DNA of 15,375 nt from Baffinella frigidus (Eukaryota > Cryptophyceae > Cryptomonadales > Baffinellaceae), in assembly GCA_026770585.1 (NCBI GenBank), contig MU646967.1:163098-178472 (forward strand), read 5' to 3'. This document shows, one piece after another, positions 4,728 through 11,831 of the stretch. Position numbers and translations under genes: made by a program. Below the pieces are notes generated by a model that had not been told where the DNA came from, ran no database searches, and saw only the letters and a list, made by a program, of their open reading frames with translations. The first letter of the stretch is position 1, and every line of letters begins with the position of its first letter.

Positions 4728-5576
4728 CGTGCATGTAGCGCAGCGTGCTGGGGAGGCCCTCGGTGCCTTCCCCCCAGTGAGAGTGGTGCAGAGCGAGGGC
4801 TGCGCCCTGCTCGAATGTGACAATATGTAAAATGAATCCGGGGAAGACAAAGTGTCTCCAAACCGCGCACGCTTCTGCTTCGCCGCATCCCGAGGCCCCT
4901 TCCCTACCTGTCTCTCTGCATACACACACCAGCGGCGCGAGCACCTTCCAGGTAGAATAGGCGTGCGCCCAGTTTGCCAACGCGCCGACCGAGAGAACGT
5001 CCGAGCTGAGGAGGCGTGTGTGAGCCCCCAGACGGCCATGAATTGATTGCTGTCAGGCGCTGCCGGTTCAGTTGCCTGCCTGAAGCAAGTGCTGTTGAGC
5101 GATGCGCGCAAAGCATCTGAATAGCACCACGCATGCGCGCGCTTGCGCGCGCTTCTGGGCATGTCAGCCGCGGGACTCTGCACATAGATTCGCGGCAGAT
5201 TGGTCGGACAGTAGCGCACGCTCTCGGGGCGGGCGCCGGCGATGCATCAACTGCGTTCCATTTACAGTCACTGCGCGCGCCTTTCCCCCCAACTCCTGGC
5301 GGAAAATGCAGGATCCCATATCCCGCTAACACCGGAATGACGCTTCGGACACTCGCCTGAACCGTACGATCCAGGGGCGTGTGTGGTTGGGAACACGCAT
5401 TGTACCTCCCGGGATTCTGCAAGGCGCAAATACATTTGGTCGCATTTGAACAGGGCGTAGCACAGGTTTTACTCGAAATTAGGGACAGACAAGGTCATAG
5501 GGTACGGTAGGCCTATGCATAGGAGCATAGGTGAGAAAATACCGGCCACCTCCCCTCCGTTCTCGCAGCTTCCTTT
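4728..5576. other. About 850 bases with no convincing gene
   Basis: Open frames exist on both strands (minus 4431-5219 and 4904-5422) but are Ser/Arg/Pro/Cys-rich without recognisable domains or codon bias. Small structures: a hairpin GATGCGCGCAAAGCATC at 5101-5117, and an alternating purine-pyrimidine tract at 5131-5152 with two GCGCGCGC arms separated by TT, which could adopt Z-DNA or a cruciform. Confidence 0.4.
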
Positions 5577-5594
5577 GGGTTTAGGGGGGGGTCA

Positions 5595-5800
5595 ACCCTG
5601 ACCCCTGAACCCTCAACCCTGAACCCTCAACCCTAAATCCTAAACCCTGCACCCCAAAACATGAACCCTAAACCCTAAACCCTAAACTCTGAACCCTACA
5701 ACCTACACCCTGAATTGTCAACCCTAAACCCTAAACCCTAAACCCCAAACCCTAAATCCTACCCGCTAACCGTTAACCCCTAACCCCTGGATACTAAACC
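5595..5800 (+). repeat. Degenerate CCCTAAA array ending in a splice acceptor
   Basis: Mixed heptamers (CCCTGAA, CCCTCAA, CCCTAAA, CCCTACA) run up to GGATACTAAACCAG. This ending contains a near-consensus branch point (ATACTAA) and an acceptor AG at 5801-5802, as at 1955. Confidence 0.85.
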
Positions 5801-5802
5801 AG

Positions 5803-5855
5803 AGAGAGAGTGTTCTTTATTGGCGACCAACTGGTCCGGATCCACTTCATCGCTG
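5803..5855 (+). CDS. Probable orphan exon in telomere-like repeats
   Basis: Between the acceptor at 5802 and a GTACAG donor at 5856, one frame reads E-R, then VFFIGDQLVRIHFIAG when the split Gly codon is included. The mix of hydrophobic and polar residues is protein-like. The exon is flanked upstream by a CCCTAAA array in the same orientation as the introns of the left-hand gene. I cannot place the neighbouring exons and do not recognise the peptide. The frame stays open beyond the donor to 6151, so an unspliced reading is possible. Confidence 0.35.
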
Positions 5856-6160
5856 GTACAGCGGGACGACGAGCGCCATGGGGGTTTGAACACCCGGTTC
5901 ATGGTAGCCTCAGATCTTCCTTCCTAACGAGCGCGCACCCCATCATCTGCGCACCTCTTTCCCCTTCTGTAGTCCGGATAAGTGCAGATGAAGACGGCTG
6001 GTCAAGCTTGACAATATCGTGTCTTCATGCCTGTTTCTATCAAGGGGCCTTCTCTCTTTGTCTCTGTCTGTCTCAGTCTCGCTCTCTCTTTATCTCTTCT
6101 CTTTCTCTCTCTCTCTCTGTCTGCAGTGTAATGGAGTTGAGATGTTGTTAAGTGACGGAT
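5856..6160 (+). other. Likely intronic stretch with a CT-rich tract
   Basis: Non-repetitive up to about 6045, then a CT-rich tract (about 6048-6119) ending in the strong acceptor-like CTCTCTGTCTGCAG at 6125. What follows (C-N-G-V-E-M-L-L-S-D-G-Y-K in one frame) could begin another exon, but no convincing donor is seen before the telomere-like repeats resume near 6165. Confidence 0.35.
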
Positions 6161-6164
6161 ATAA

Positions 6165-6957
6165 AATATACAACCCTACACCCTGCAACCTGCACCCATG
6201 GCCCTAGAACCTGCACCCTAACGCCTAGACCCAAAATCCTAAACCCTGAACCCTAAACTCAACCCTCAACCCTCAACCCTAAACCCTAAACTCTAAACTC
6301 TAAACTCTAAACCCTAAACTTTAAACTCTAAACTCTAAACCCTGAATCCTAAAACTTGAACCCTAAACCCTAAACCCTAAACTCTCAACCCTAAACCCTT
6401 AAACCTACAACTCAAACACTAGACCTTGACCCTCGACTCTAAACAATAAACAACAGACCCTAGAAACCCTACAACTTAAACCCGAATCTCCAAACCGTAA
6501 ACCGTAAACCGGAAACCGTCAACCATAAACCTGAAACCCTAAACCCTAAAACCTAAACCCTCATCTCTAAACCCTAGACCCTAAACCCTAAACCCTACGC
6601 CTCAAAACCCATAACCATAGACCATGAACCATGTACCATGAACCATGATCCCGAGATTGAAGTTTGTACCCTAACCCTCGCACACACACCCTACTCCCTG
6701 CACCCTGCACCCTGCACTCTTCACCTACACCCTACACCCTACACCCTAAACCCTACACCCTTCACCCTACACCCTACACCCTACACACCATACCCTAAAC
6801 CCTAAACCCTAAACCCTAAACCCTAAACCCCAAACCCTAAACCCTAAACCGTAAACCCCAAACCCTAAACCCTAAACCCTAAACCCTAAACCCTAAACCC
6901 TAAACCCTCACCTCTACAAGTGAACTATCAACCCTACACCCTGCACCCTAAAACAGA
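6165..6957 (+). repeat. Long degenerate CCCTAAA array (~790 bases)
   Basis: The longest such array in the window. It contains regional variants: AACTCTA units near 6290-6350, CCATGAA near 6615-6650, CACCCTA/CACCCTG near 6680-6785, and nearly pure CCCTAAA at 6795-6908. It ends where a hairpin (6967-7017) begins. No exon could be recognised inside it. Confidence 0.95.
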
Positions 6958-6966
6958 GTAGGTCAA

Positions 6967-7017
6967 GACGTGGGTCAGAAGCCCAAGTAGAGGTACTTGG
7001 GCTGCTGCCGTCACGTC
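6967..7017. repeat. Hairpin at the border of the telomere-like array
   Basis: AGCCCAAGTA (6980-6989) and TACTTGGGCT (6994-7003) form a perfect 10-base stem with loop GAGG. Outside it CAG/CTG and GACGTG/CACGTC extend the pairing with small mismatches. Confidence 0.7.
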
Positions 7018-7040
7018 TCTCCTTGCAACCTCAGCTGCCC

Positions 7041-7134
7041 AGGTCTTGCTCAATCATAGCCCCCGTGGGGGTGTATACTTGGCAACCGTGTGCATTTATG
7101 CAGCCGTGTTGGTACTGATAACGGACTCTCGCGG
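7041..7134 (+). repeat. Dispersed repeat R1, copy 3
   Basis: CCGTGGGGGTGTATACTTGG, then GCAGCCGTGTTGGTACTGAT and AACGGACTCTC. The internal GTGTGCATTTATGCAGCCGTG suggests a partial internal duplication of the unit. Confidence 0.6.
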
Positions 7135-7156
7135 TTACCCGCGAGTGAGAAAACGC

Positions 7157-7195
7157 ACAATGCGGCCGTGTTGGTGATGGTGAAGGTCTCTATCA
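7157..7195 (+). repeat. Dispersed repeat R1, copy 4 (partial)
   Basis: TGCGGCCGTGTTGGTGATGG followed by GAAGGTCTCTATC, immediately downstream of copy 3 in the same orientation. Confidence 0.5.
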
Positions 7196-7271
7196 GCTTC
7201 GGCGCCTTCCGCGTCTGTTTCGAATCACAACAAAATAAACGTACAGGGGTGCCTCGACCACATGGAGACAA

Positions 7272-7302
7272 AAACACGCGCCGCCCCTAGGGTGGTCCCA
7301 GG
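7272..7302 (+). repeat. CCTAGGGTGGTCC repeat motif
   Basis: ACACGCGCCGCCCCTAGGGT then GGTCCCAGG. The same motif occurs at 8186-8217 and 8235-8263, with looser forms at 7685-7715 and 2666-2690. It tends to sit just upstream of, or near, R1 copies, so it may be part of a larger composite repeat. Confidence 0.5.
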
Positions 7303-7376
7303 CTCCTAGGCAGTGCCCTCCCGTAGGACCCGAGGCACCGCTCGCTTCTGATGCGCTGCGCACTGTACGTGAGATG

Positions 7377-7450
7377 GAGAGAATAGTTTAGTAACACCAA
7401 CACGGGCGCCATGTATGCACCCCTGCGGATGATATGTCTGAGCAGGGCCT
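7377..7450 (-). repeat. Dispersed repeat R1, copy 5
   Basis: Reverse orientation: AACACCAACACGGGCGCCAT, then GTATGCACCCCTGCGG and the conserved tail TGTCTGAGCAGG, which copies 6 and 7 also have. Confidence 0.6.
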
Positions 7451-7519
7451 GGAGATCACCTGGAATCGGCACTCTCTGGTACCAATCCGCTTGACGCAAC
7501 CGATGGAACGAGGAGCATA

Positions 7520-7612
7520 CAGGGGTACCTCGAATTTAAGAACCCGCACTCTACATTGGGCCTATCTAAGACCCTAGGGGGGCAGCGTGTTGTTAAAGTC
7601 GAGGTACCTCTG
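7520..7612. mobile_element. 93-base MITE with TA target duplication
   Basis: Left end CAGGGGTACCTCGA (7520-7533) and right end TCGAGGTACCTCTG (7599-7612) are inverted repeats with one mismatch over 14 bases, flanked by TA at 7518-7519 and 7613-7614. TA duplication and a CAG start suggest a Tc1/mariner-type non-autonomous element. Related ends (TACAGGGG) occur near 7226, 7613, 7805 (inverted) and 7926. Confidence 0.6.
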
Positions 7613-7812
7613 TACAGGGAGTTATCGCTTTTGATTCGCCGCACTCCCAGGCAGGCATTCGTGCACAAGGGTTAAAAGGTGTTAAGACACGCACCGCCTT
7701 AGGGGCCTTCGGTAGGGCAATGCCCAAAAACGAAGTACGGAAGGGCTATTCCCACGAGCATAGGACCTCCCTAGTGGCTGTGTGTATTCTTCTTCGCGAG
7801 AAACCCCTGTAG
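7613..7812. mobile_element. Possible second TA-CAGGG element abutting the first
   Basis: TACAGGGAGTTATCGC at 7613 and GCGAGAAACCCCTGTA ending at 7812 are imperfect inverted ends. The left TA would be shared with the element at 7520-7612. The interior holds another CACGCACCGCC-CTAGGG-type motif and no coding sequence. Confidence 0.3.
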
Positions 7813-8070
7813 CGAAAGCGACTGGAAACTGTAAAGAAGCGTAAGACCACCCATTTGGCGGCGCGTTTCTATTCGCGAGGCATCCCTGCATGTGTACCAT
7901 GGTTATTAGTACCCCCTTTACAAATACAGGGGTTAATCGAGAGTGCAGTTGAGAAACCACTGCATTTGTACGGGGATTCGACACATTTTCAAGCGCAGAC
8001 CCAGTGCTCACTCTGCACTTCAAACTCCAGCGTCCTATCGGATATGCAACTGTGTCTGTTCAGTGGGCAG

Positions 8071-8177
8071 GGGCATGCCTGGACTGAGCCTGGCGGTTGG
8101 TCTAGACAAGACCAGCATGGCCACGTACAAAGACCTTCTGCGGGGGGGTCTTGAGGACCTCGCGTCACACACTATGT
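8071..8177 (+). CDS. Possible orphan exon, product unrecognised
   Basis: Following an acceptor-like TCAGTGGGCAG, one frame reads M-P-G-L-S-L-A-V-G-L-D-K-T-S and then MATYKDLLRGGLEDLASH before a GTAAAC donor at 8178. The peptide looks helical and protein-like, unlike the surrounding repeat mosaic. Codon bias is moderate (CTT, GGT, CTA occur). No adjoining exon was found and it ends nine bases before a hairpin. It could be a fragment captured between repeats. Confidence 0.3.
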
Positions 8178-8185
8178 GTAAACGT

Positions 8186-8217
8186 TAGGACCACCCGAGG
8201 CCCCTAGGGTGGTCCTA
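8186..8217. repeat. Hairpin with 11-base perfect stem
   Basis: TAGGACCACCC (8186-8196) and GGGTGGTCCTA (8207-8217) are perfectly inverted around GAGGCCCCTA. The right arm is the CCTAGGGTGGTCC motif, which occurs again at 8245-8263. Confidence 0.75.
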
Positions 8218-8320
8218 CCGTATCTCGAAATGAGGAGCACGCACCGCTGCTAGGGTGGTCCTATGGGAAATCACACCCCGCATGGTTTCCTCTCTGCACA
8301 GTTTGAACACACCTTCTGTG

Positions 8321-8396
8321 GTGAGAGAGAGACCTTGATAACAACCAACACGGCCGCCACGTATGCACCCCCACCGAGGCTGTGCCTGAGCAGGGG
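8321..8396 (-). repeat. Dispersed repeat R1, copy 6
   Basis: The best-preserved copy, reversed: GTGAGAGAGAGACCTTGATA, ACAACCAACACGGCCGCCAC, GTATGCACCCCCACCGAGGC and TGTGCCTGAGCAGG. It fits the consensus read from the other copies. Confidence 0.65.
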
Positions 8397-8482
8397 TCAT
8401 GTGCACTCTACGGTATCGCAGTGCCTCAACGCGTTCGCGTACTCTCACTCCACGACCTTGGGCCCACCACGTACAAAATGAA

Positions 8483-8609
8483 AGTGGACCACCTGCCAGG
8501 TCCACTGAGTCCACTAATTGGTGACTAAGTGGTCCACGTAGTCATGACTAAGTGAACCTGTCCACTCTCACAAACTATCAAGCCTCTACAATTGGTTGTC
8601 AGAGGCTTG
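8483..8609. repeat. Cluster of inverted repeats (GTGGACC and CAAGCCTCT hairpins)
   Basis: AGTGGACC (8483-8490) pairs with GGTCCACT (8499-8506). Several further GTCCACT/AGTGGTCCAC forms follow to 8567. CAAGCCTCT (8579-8587) pairs with AGAGGCTTG (8601-8609), with an inner ACAA/TTGT extension. Together they may be the remains of a foldback element. Confidence 0.55.
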
Positions 8610-8616
8610 GGCTTAC

Positions 8617-8688
8617 GTGAGACACCTTTCTGGCTACCAACACAGCCGCAATGGATGAACCCCCACCGATGCTGTGTCTGAGCAGGAT
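8617..8688 (-). repeat. Dispersed repeat R1, copy 7
   Basis: Reverse orientation: GAGACACCTTTCTGGCTACC, AACACAGCCGCAATGGATGA, ACCCCCACCGATGCTGTGTC, TGAGCAGG. It lies directly past the proposed end of the armadillo gene and in sense orientation to it. Confidence 0.6.
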
Positions 8689-8698
8689 CAGAGAGAGG

Positions 8699-8764
8699 TC
8701 ATTCATACTGTAAAAAATGACTACACACGTGCTGCAATTCTTCGTTCTTGAACACAAACAAAGC
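8699..8764 (-). CDS. Possible terminal exon of the armadillo-repeat gene
   Basis: On the minus strand a CCCTAAACCCCAAACCAG acceptor (AG at 8766-8765) of the type used in the left-hand gene is followed in phase 0 by ALFVFKNEELQHVCSHFLQ, then Y-E and TGA (8701-8699). Phase 0 matches the donor at the end of the exon at 9696. The peptide would extend G-A-L-P-L-V-E-K into a closing helix. The support is splice pattern, phase and position; the peptide itself is not diagnostic, and third-position bias is weak. Confidence 0.4.
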   Translation of the reverse strand, partial: ALFVFKNEELQHVCSHFLQYE

Positions 8765-8765
8765 C

Positions 8766-8925
8766 TGGTTTGGGGTTTAGGGGTAAGGGGTTAATGGTGA
8801 GAGGGTGGGGTTTTGGATTCAGGGTTTGGGTGTTTTAGGGTTTAGGAATCAGGCTTTGGGGTTAAGGGTGTAAGGTTCAGGGTTTAGGGTTGAGGGTTTA
8901 GAGTTGAGGGTTTAGGGTTTAGGGT

Positions 8926-8978
<53 letters not shown>

Positions 8979-9086
8979 GGTTCAGAGTCTAGGGTCTGGG
9001 GTTGAGTGTTGAGGGTTCAGGGTGTAGGGGTTAGGGGCTAGGGATTGAGGGTTAGGGGGGAGGGGCTAGGGGTGAGGGGTTAGGGG
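8766..9086 (-). repeat. Telomere-like array, minus-strand CCCTAAA/CCCTCAA, intronic
   Basis: On the plus strand the units read GGGTTTA or GGGTTGA, with a nearly pure GGGTTGA subarray at 8928-8985. This is the 3' part of the proposed 931-base intron 8765-9695 of the armadillo gene. Confidence 0.9.
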
Positions 9087-9440
9087 TAAAGCCGTTTTTT
9101 TGAGCGGCCTGATCCAAATAACCTGTACAAACGGTCATCTCAAGCCTGATTTTTTTTTTCAGGTTCCGGGCGGGGGGGAGGGGGCGGGAGGGGCAGTTGA
9201 GGTGCGGGGAGTGGGGGGGCGCCTTGCGGGGCGCCGTGGGCTGAAAACAAATGGGCAAAAAAAAAATGTAAAGCAAAAAGACTTAAAATTGTAAGGGGCC
9301 CTTACAATTTTAAGTCTTTTTCAAAATCATTTCCGGCCAGTTAGAATTTTGGGCCTAAGGGAAATCTTATGGATCTCCGGCCAGTTGGAATTTTTGAGAT
9401 GACCGTTGATCAGATCAGCCCGCTAAAAAAAACGGCTGTA
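9087..9440. mobile_element. 354-base MITE inserted in the telomere-like intron
   Basis: The ends TAAAGCCGTTTTTTTGAGCG (from 9087) and the reverse complement TACAGCCGTTTTTTTTAGCG (from 9440) match over 28 bases with three mismatches, and an inner ACGGTCATCTCAA block (9131-9143 and inverted 9394-9406) also pairs. Terminal TA on both sides suggests a Tc1/mariner-type TA duplication. Inside are a 47-base near-perfect palindrome (9275-9321) and a direct repeat TCCGGCCAGTTAGAATTTT (9332 and 9376). Telomere-like repeats continue on both sides. Confidence 0.75.
9275..9321. repeat. 47-base palindrome inside the MITE
   Basis: A 23-base arm (9275-9297) and its perfect reverse complement (9299-9321) are separated by a single base. 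Key half: AAGACTTAAAATTGTAAGGG. Perfect conservation is striking in an otherwise degenerate element. Confidence 0.9.
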
Positions 9441-9690
9441 AGGGGTTAGGGTTTAGGGTTTAGGGGTTAGGGGTTAGGGGTCAGGGTTTAGGCACCAGGG
9501 GTTAGGCATTAGGGGTTAGGGGTCGGGGTTCAGGGCGTAGAGTTTAAAGTTTGGGTTGGTTTATGTTTCAGGATTTAGAGTTTAGGGTTCAAGGTTCAGG
9601 GTCTACGGTTAAGGTTTGAGGGTTCAAGTTTTAAGGTTTAGGGTTTAGGGTTCAGGTTTCAGGGTTTAGGGTGCAGGATTGGGATTGTAG
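9441..9690 (-). repeat. Telomere-like array, minus-strand CCCTAAA/CCCCTAA, intronic
   Basis: Degenerate units (GGGGTTA and GGGTTTA on plus) between the MITE and the donor of the exon ending at 9696. This is the 5' part of the same proposed intron 8765-9695. Confidence 0.9.
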
Positions 9691-9695
9691 TTTAC

Positions 9696-10388
9696 CTTCT
9701 CAACGAGGGGAAGTGCGCCAGCGTCCCGGACCTGCGATCGCAGCCCTGAATCCGACGAAGCGATGGTGTTCAGGGCCCAGCACCCAAAAAACTGCATCGT
9801 CCCAACGTTCGGGTGAGCCTTCATCGCGTCCACAACCGCCTCGATGCCCCCCTCCGCCGCAATCGCCGCCCTGTTCTCCGCAGTCATCGCAAGGTTCTTG
9901 AGCGCGTAACACCCTGTCAGCTGCATTGCCAGCTGCTCTCCCGCGGGATGCAGCCATCGCCACCAACCCTGCCACCCGGACTGCTTCACCATCGCCCCCA
10001 CCACCGCCTCGATGCCCCCCAAGGCCGCAATCGCCACCCTGTTCTTCGCATTCTCGGCGAGGACACGAAGTGCATTGCACCCAAGCGCCGTCATCTTCAC
10101 TCTCGATGCGTATGAAGCCATCGCCCCCAGCACAGCCTCGATGCCCCCCTTGACCGCAATTGCCACCTGGTTCTCCGTATTCTCAGCGAGGTTGCCAAGC
10201 ACAGCGCACCCTTCCTCCTGCACTTCCGCGCTCGACGCGTGCCCAGCCATAGCCCTGACCACTGCCTCGATGCCCCCCTTCGCCGCAATCGCCACCTTGT
10301 TGGGGTCGTTTCCGTCCTGATCAGCTGTCAGGTCCCGAAGGGACCCGCACCCAGCCCCCTGCACTGCCGCGCTCGACCCGTGCAACCC
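9696..10388 (-). CDS. Armadillo-repeat exon 3 (231 codons)
   Basis: Four armadillo-like units with the signature N-x-V-A-I-A-A-K-G-G-I-E-A-V followed by A-M and a Q-x-x-G-C-x-A-L-x-N-L-A helix, a pattern of the armadillo superfamily (beta-catenin/Vac8-like), whose superhelix binds protein partners. One unit carries an odd Trp-rich insertion (S-G-W-Q-G-W-W-R-W-L-H-P-A-G). Acceptor: CCCCTAACTAG, with AG at 10390-10389. Donor: AAG-GTAAAC at 9695. Phase 0 at both ends. Joined to exon 2 the sequence runs T-L-M-G-L-H-G-S-S-A-A-V-Q, which restores a normal repeat. The antisense open frames on plus are shadows. Confidence 0.85.
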
Positions 10389-10610
10389 CTAGTTAGGGGT
10401 TAGGGGTTAGGGGTTAGGGGTGAGGGGTGAGGGGATAGGGGACAGGGGTTTAGGGTTCAGGATTAGGGGTTAGGGGTTAGGGTTTAGAGGTTTAGGGGTA
10501 AGGGGTACGGAGTCAGGAGTGAGGGGTTGGGGACTAGGGGATAGGAGTTAGGGGTTAGGGGTTAAAAGTCAGGGGTTAGGGGTTAGGGGTTAGGGGGTAA
10601 TGGTTAGGAC
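10389..10610 (-). repeat. Whole 222-base intron made of telomere-like repeat
   Basis: On the minus strand the intron starts GTCCTAACCATTACC and continues as CCCCTAA/CCCTAAA units to CCCTAACCCCTAACTAG. Every splice element is part of the repeat: the donor is GTCCTAA, the branch-like element CTAAC recurs throughout, and the acceptor is CTAACTAG. The exons on both sides are in phase 0 and together complete an armadillo unit. Confidence 0.8.
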
Positions 10611-10685
10611 CATGAGGGTGATGATGAGTGCAACGTCCTTGCTCTCAAGCACGCGCTTTTTTGCAGCCTCCGATTCGGCGGTCTC
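10611..10685 (-). CDS. Armadillo-repeat exon 2 (25 codons)
   Basis: A 75-base exon found from splice signals: acceptor CGTTGGCAG (AG at 10687-10686), then E-T-A-E-S-E-A-A-K-K-R-V-L and ESKDVALIITLM, then donor GTCCTAA at 10610. It supplies the helix missing between exon 1 (which ends Q-V-L-P) and exon 3 (which begins G-L-H-G-S-S), so that L-I-I-T-L-M-G-L-H mirrors A-V-V-G-A-M-G-A-N in other units. Codons are mostly G/C-ending. The donor is weak by consensus but it is the only GT at the point the repeat pattern requires. Confidence 0.7.
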
Positions 10686-10988
10686 CTGCCAACGGGTGAG
10701 TTGGTCCGTTCGTCAGATCAACAAATGACTCGTACCTCCGGCTGGTCCCATGGATCTCCAAATTCTAGGACTTCGTTCCGGACTGTGTTACAACGGAGTA
10801 ATTTGTATCCAGTGTTTCAGCCAGCTGTTCCGTGCAGCGTGATCGCTTTTGGCGTTTCTAGCATTGGGCTCAGATTGTGTGATCCCGCTCTCCCCAACAA
10901 TCCTTTGCAAAGATTGAAACACATGCTACCCTCCCAGAAACCCCCTAACATGGAAAACGCGTAGGTACAAAGTTCAAGGGTTACTCAC
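10686..10988 (-). other. Armadillo gene intron 1 (303 bases, non-repetitive)
   Basis: Starts with a consensus GTGAGT donor (10988) and ends GTTGGCAG. Unlike the other two introns of the gene it contains no telomere-like repeats. Phase 0. Confidence 0.7.
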
Positions 10989-11831
10989 GGGCAGAACCTG
11001 CGGCACCCCAGCAGCCTTCACAGCATCTGCCCAGCTCTCCCCAGATTCCACCAGCAGCTCCAACGACAACATCTTCACCAAAAATTCCTCGCCGGTCTTC
11101 TGACGATGGCGTGCGATGAATTCCAGCGTCATATTCCCACCCTTCCGCAGTGCCGTGCTGTCCGGGTGCGCCCGTATCGCGCCCTTGACCGCCTCGATGC
11201 CCCCCTTCGCCGCAATTGCCCCTCCATTCTCCGCATTCGCCGCAAGGTTCATTAGCACCCAGCATCCAGATTCCTGCACTGACCTGCTCGACGGGTTCGC
11301 CCCCATGGCTCCCACCACCGCCTCGATGCCCCCCTTTGCCGCAATGGCCATACTGTTCTCGATATTCGACGCAAGGAAGCCCAGAACCCAGCACCCTTGC
11401 TCCTGCACCCCCGCGCTCTGTTCGTGCAGAGCAAGCGCCAACAGCACAGCCTCGATGCCCCCCTTGGCTGCAATCGCCAGCTTGTTCTCCACGTTGTTGC
11501 GTGCAAGGTTGCGCAACGCCGCGCACCCAGCCTCCTGCACCCCCGCGCTCTGCTCGTGCAGAGCGAGCGCCAACAGCACCGCCTCGATGACCCCCTCCAC
11601 CGCAATTTGAGAACTATTGCGGCATGCGAATGCGAGCTGCTCGAGCTGCTCGCACCCGTGCCGCTGCACTTCGACGCTTTCCGGGTGCGCCCCCATCCTG
11701 AATACGATCATGCTGCTATCCAGGGTGCACACCTCATGGATCGAGAGTGCTTCGAATTCGCAGCGGCGCAGCACAAGCGGGTGCGCGACACCGGAAAGAA
11801 TGGCTGCGATGACCAGAGCCAGACGCCACAT
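10989..11831 (-). CDS. Armadillo-repeat gene, exon 1 (start codon, signal peptide)
   Basis: Starts at ATG 11831-11829 and gives 281 codons before the GTGAGT donor. The N terminus MWRLALVIAAILSGVAHP is a typical secretory signal peptide, which is unusual since armadillo proteins are mostly cytosolic or nuclear. About residues 45-240 hold armadillo-like units, three with the exact core A-I-A-A-K-G-G-I-E-A-V and one diverged (I-A-V-E-G-V-I-E-A-V); two neighbouring units share L-L-A-L-A-L-H-E-Q-S-A-G-V-Q-E, a recent internal duplication. The tail L-E-L-L-V-E-S-G-E-S-W-A-D-A-V-K-A-A-G leads to exon 2. With exons 2-4 the protein would be about 558 residues. It is divergently arranged with the TPR gene, with 305 bases between start codons. 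Partner and role unknown. Confidence 0.85.

Noticed and set aside
4431-5219. 262-codon minus-strand protein
   Set aside because: No domain and weak codon bias. It overlaps a plus-strand segment with better coding character. Its last 90 residues look helical, so it is not fully excluded.
5870-5915. tRNA-like T arm (GGGGGTTTGAACACCC)
   Set aside because: No acceptor stem, anticodon arm or D arm can be fitted around it.
10674-10695. Plus-strand micro-exon between TTTTTTGCAG and GGGTGAGT
   Set aside because: Splice-like signals on plus are the complement of the minus-strand armadillo exon 2, which restores a repeat unit and is far better supported.
10388-10989. Direct splicing of armadillo exon 1 to exon 3
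   Set aside because: It is phase-compatible, but it leaves an armadillo unit without its helix; the 25-codon exon at 10611-10685 fills exactly that gap.
11116-11610. Plus-strand Pro/Ser/Ala-rich ORFs antisense to the armadillo exons (also 9671-10320)
   Set aside because: They mirror the repeated armadillo units on the other strand; the minus frame has the conserved repeat signature.
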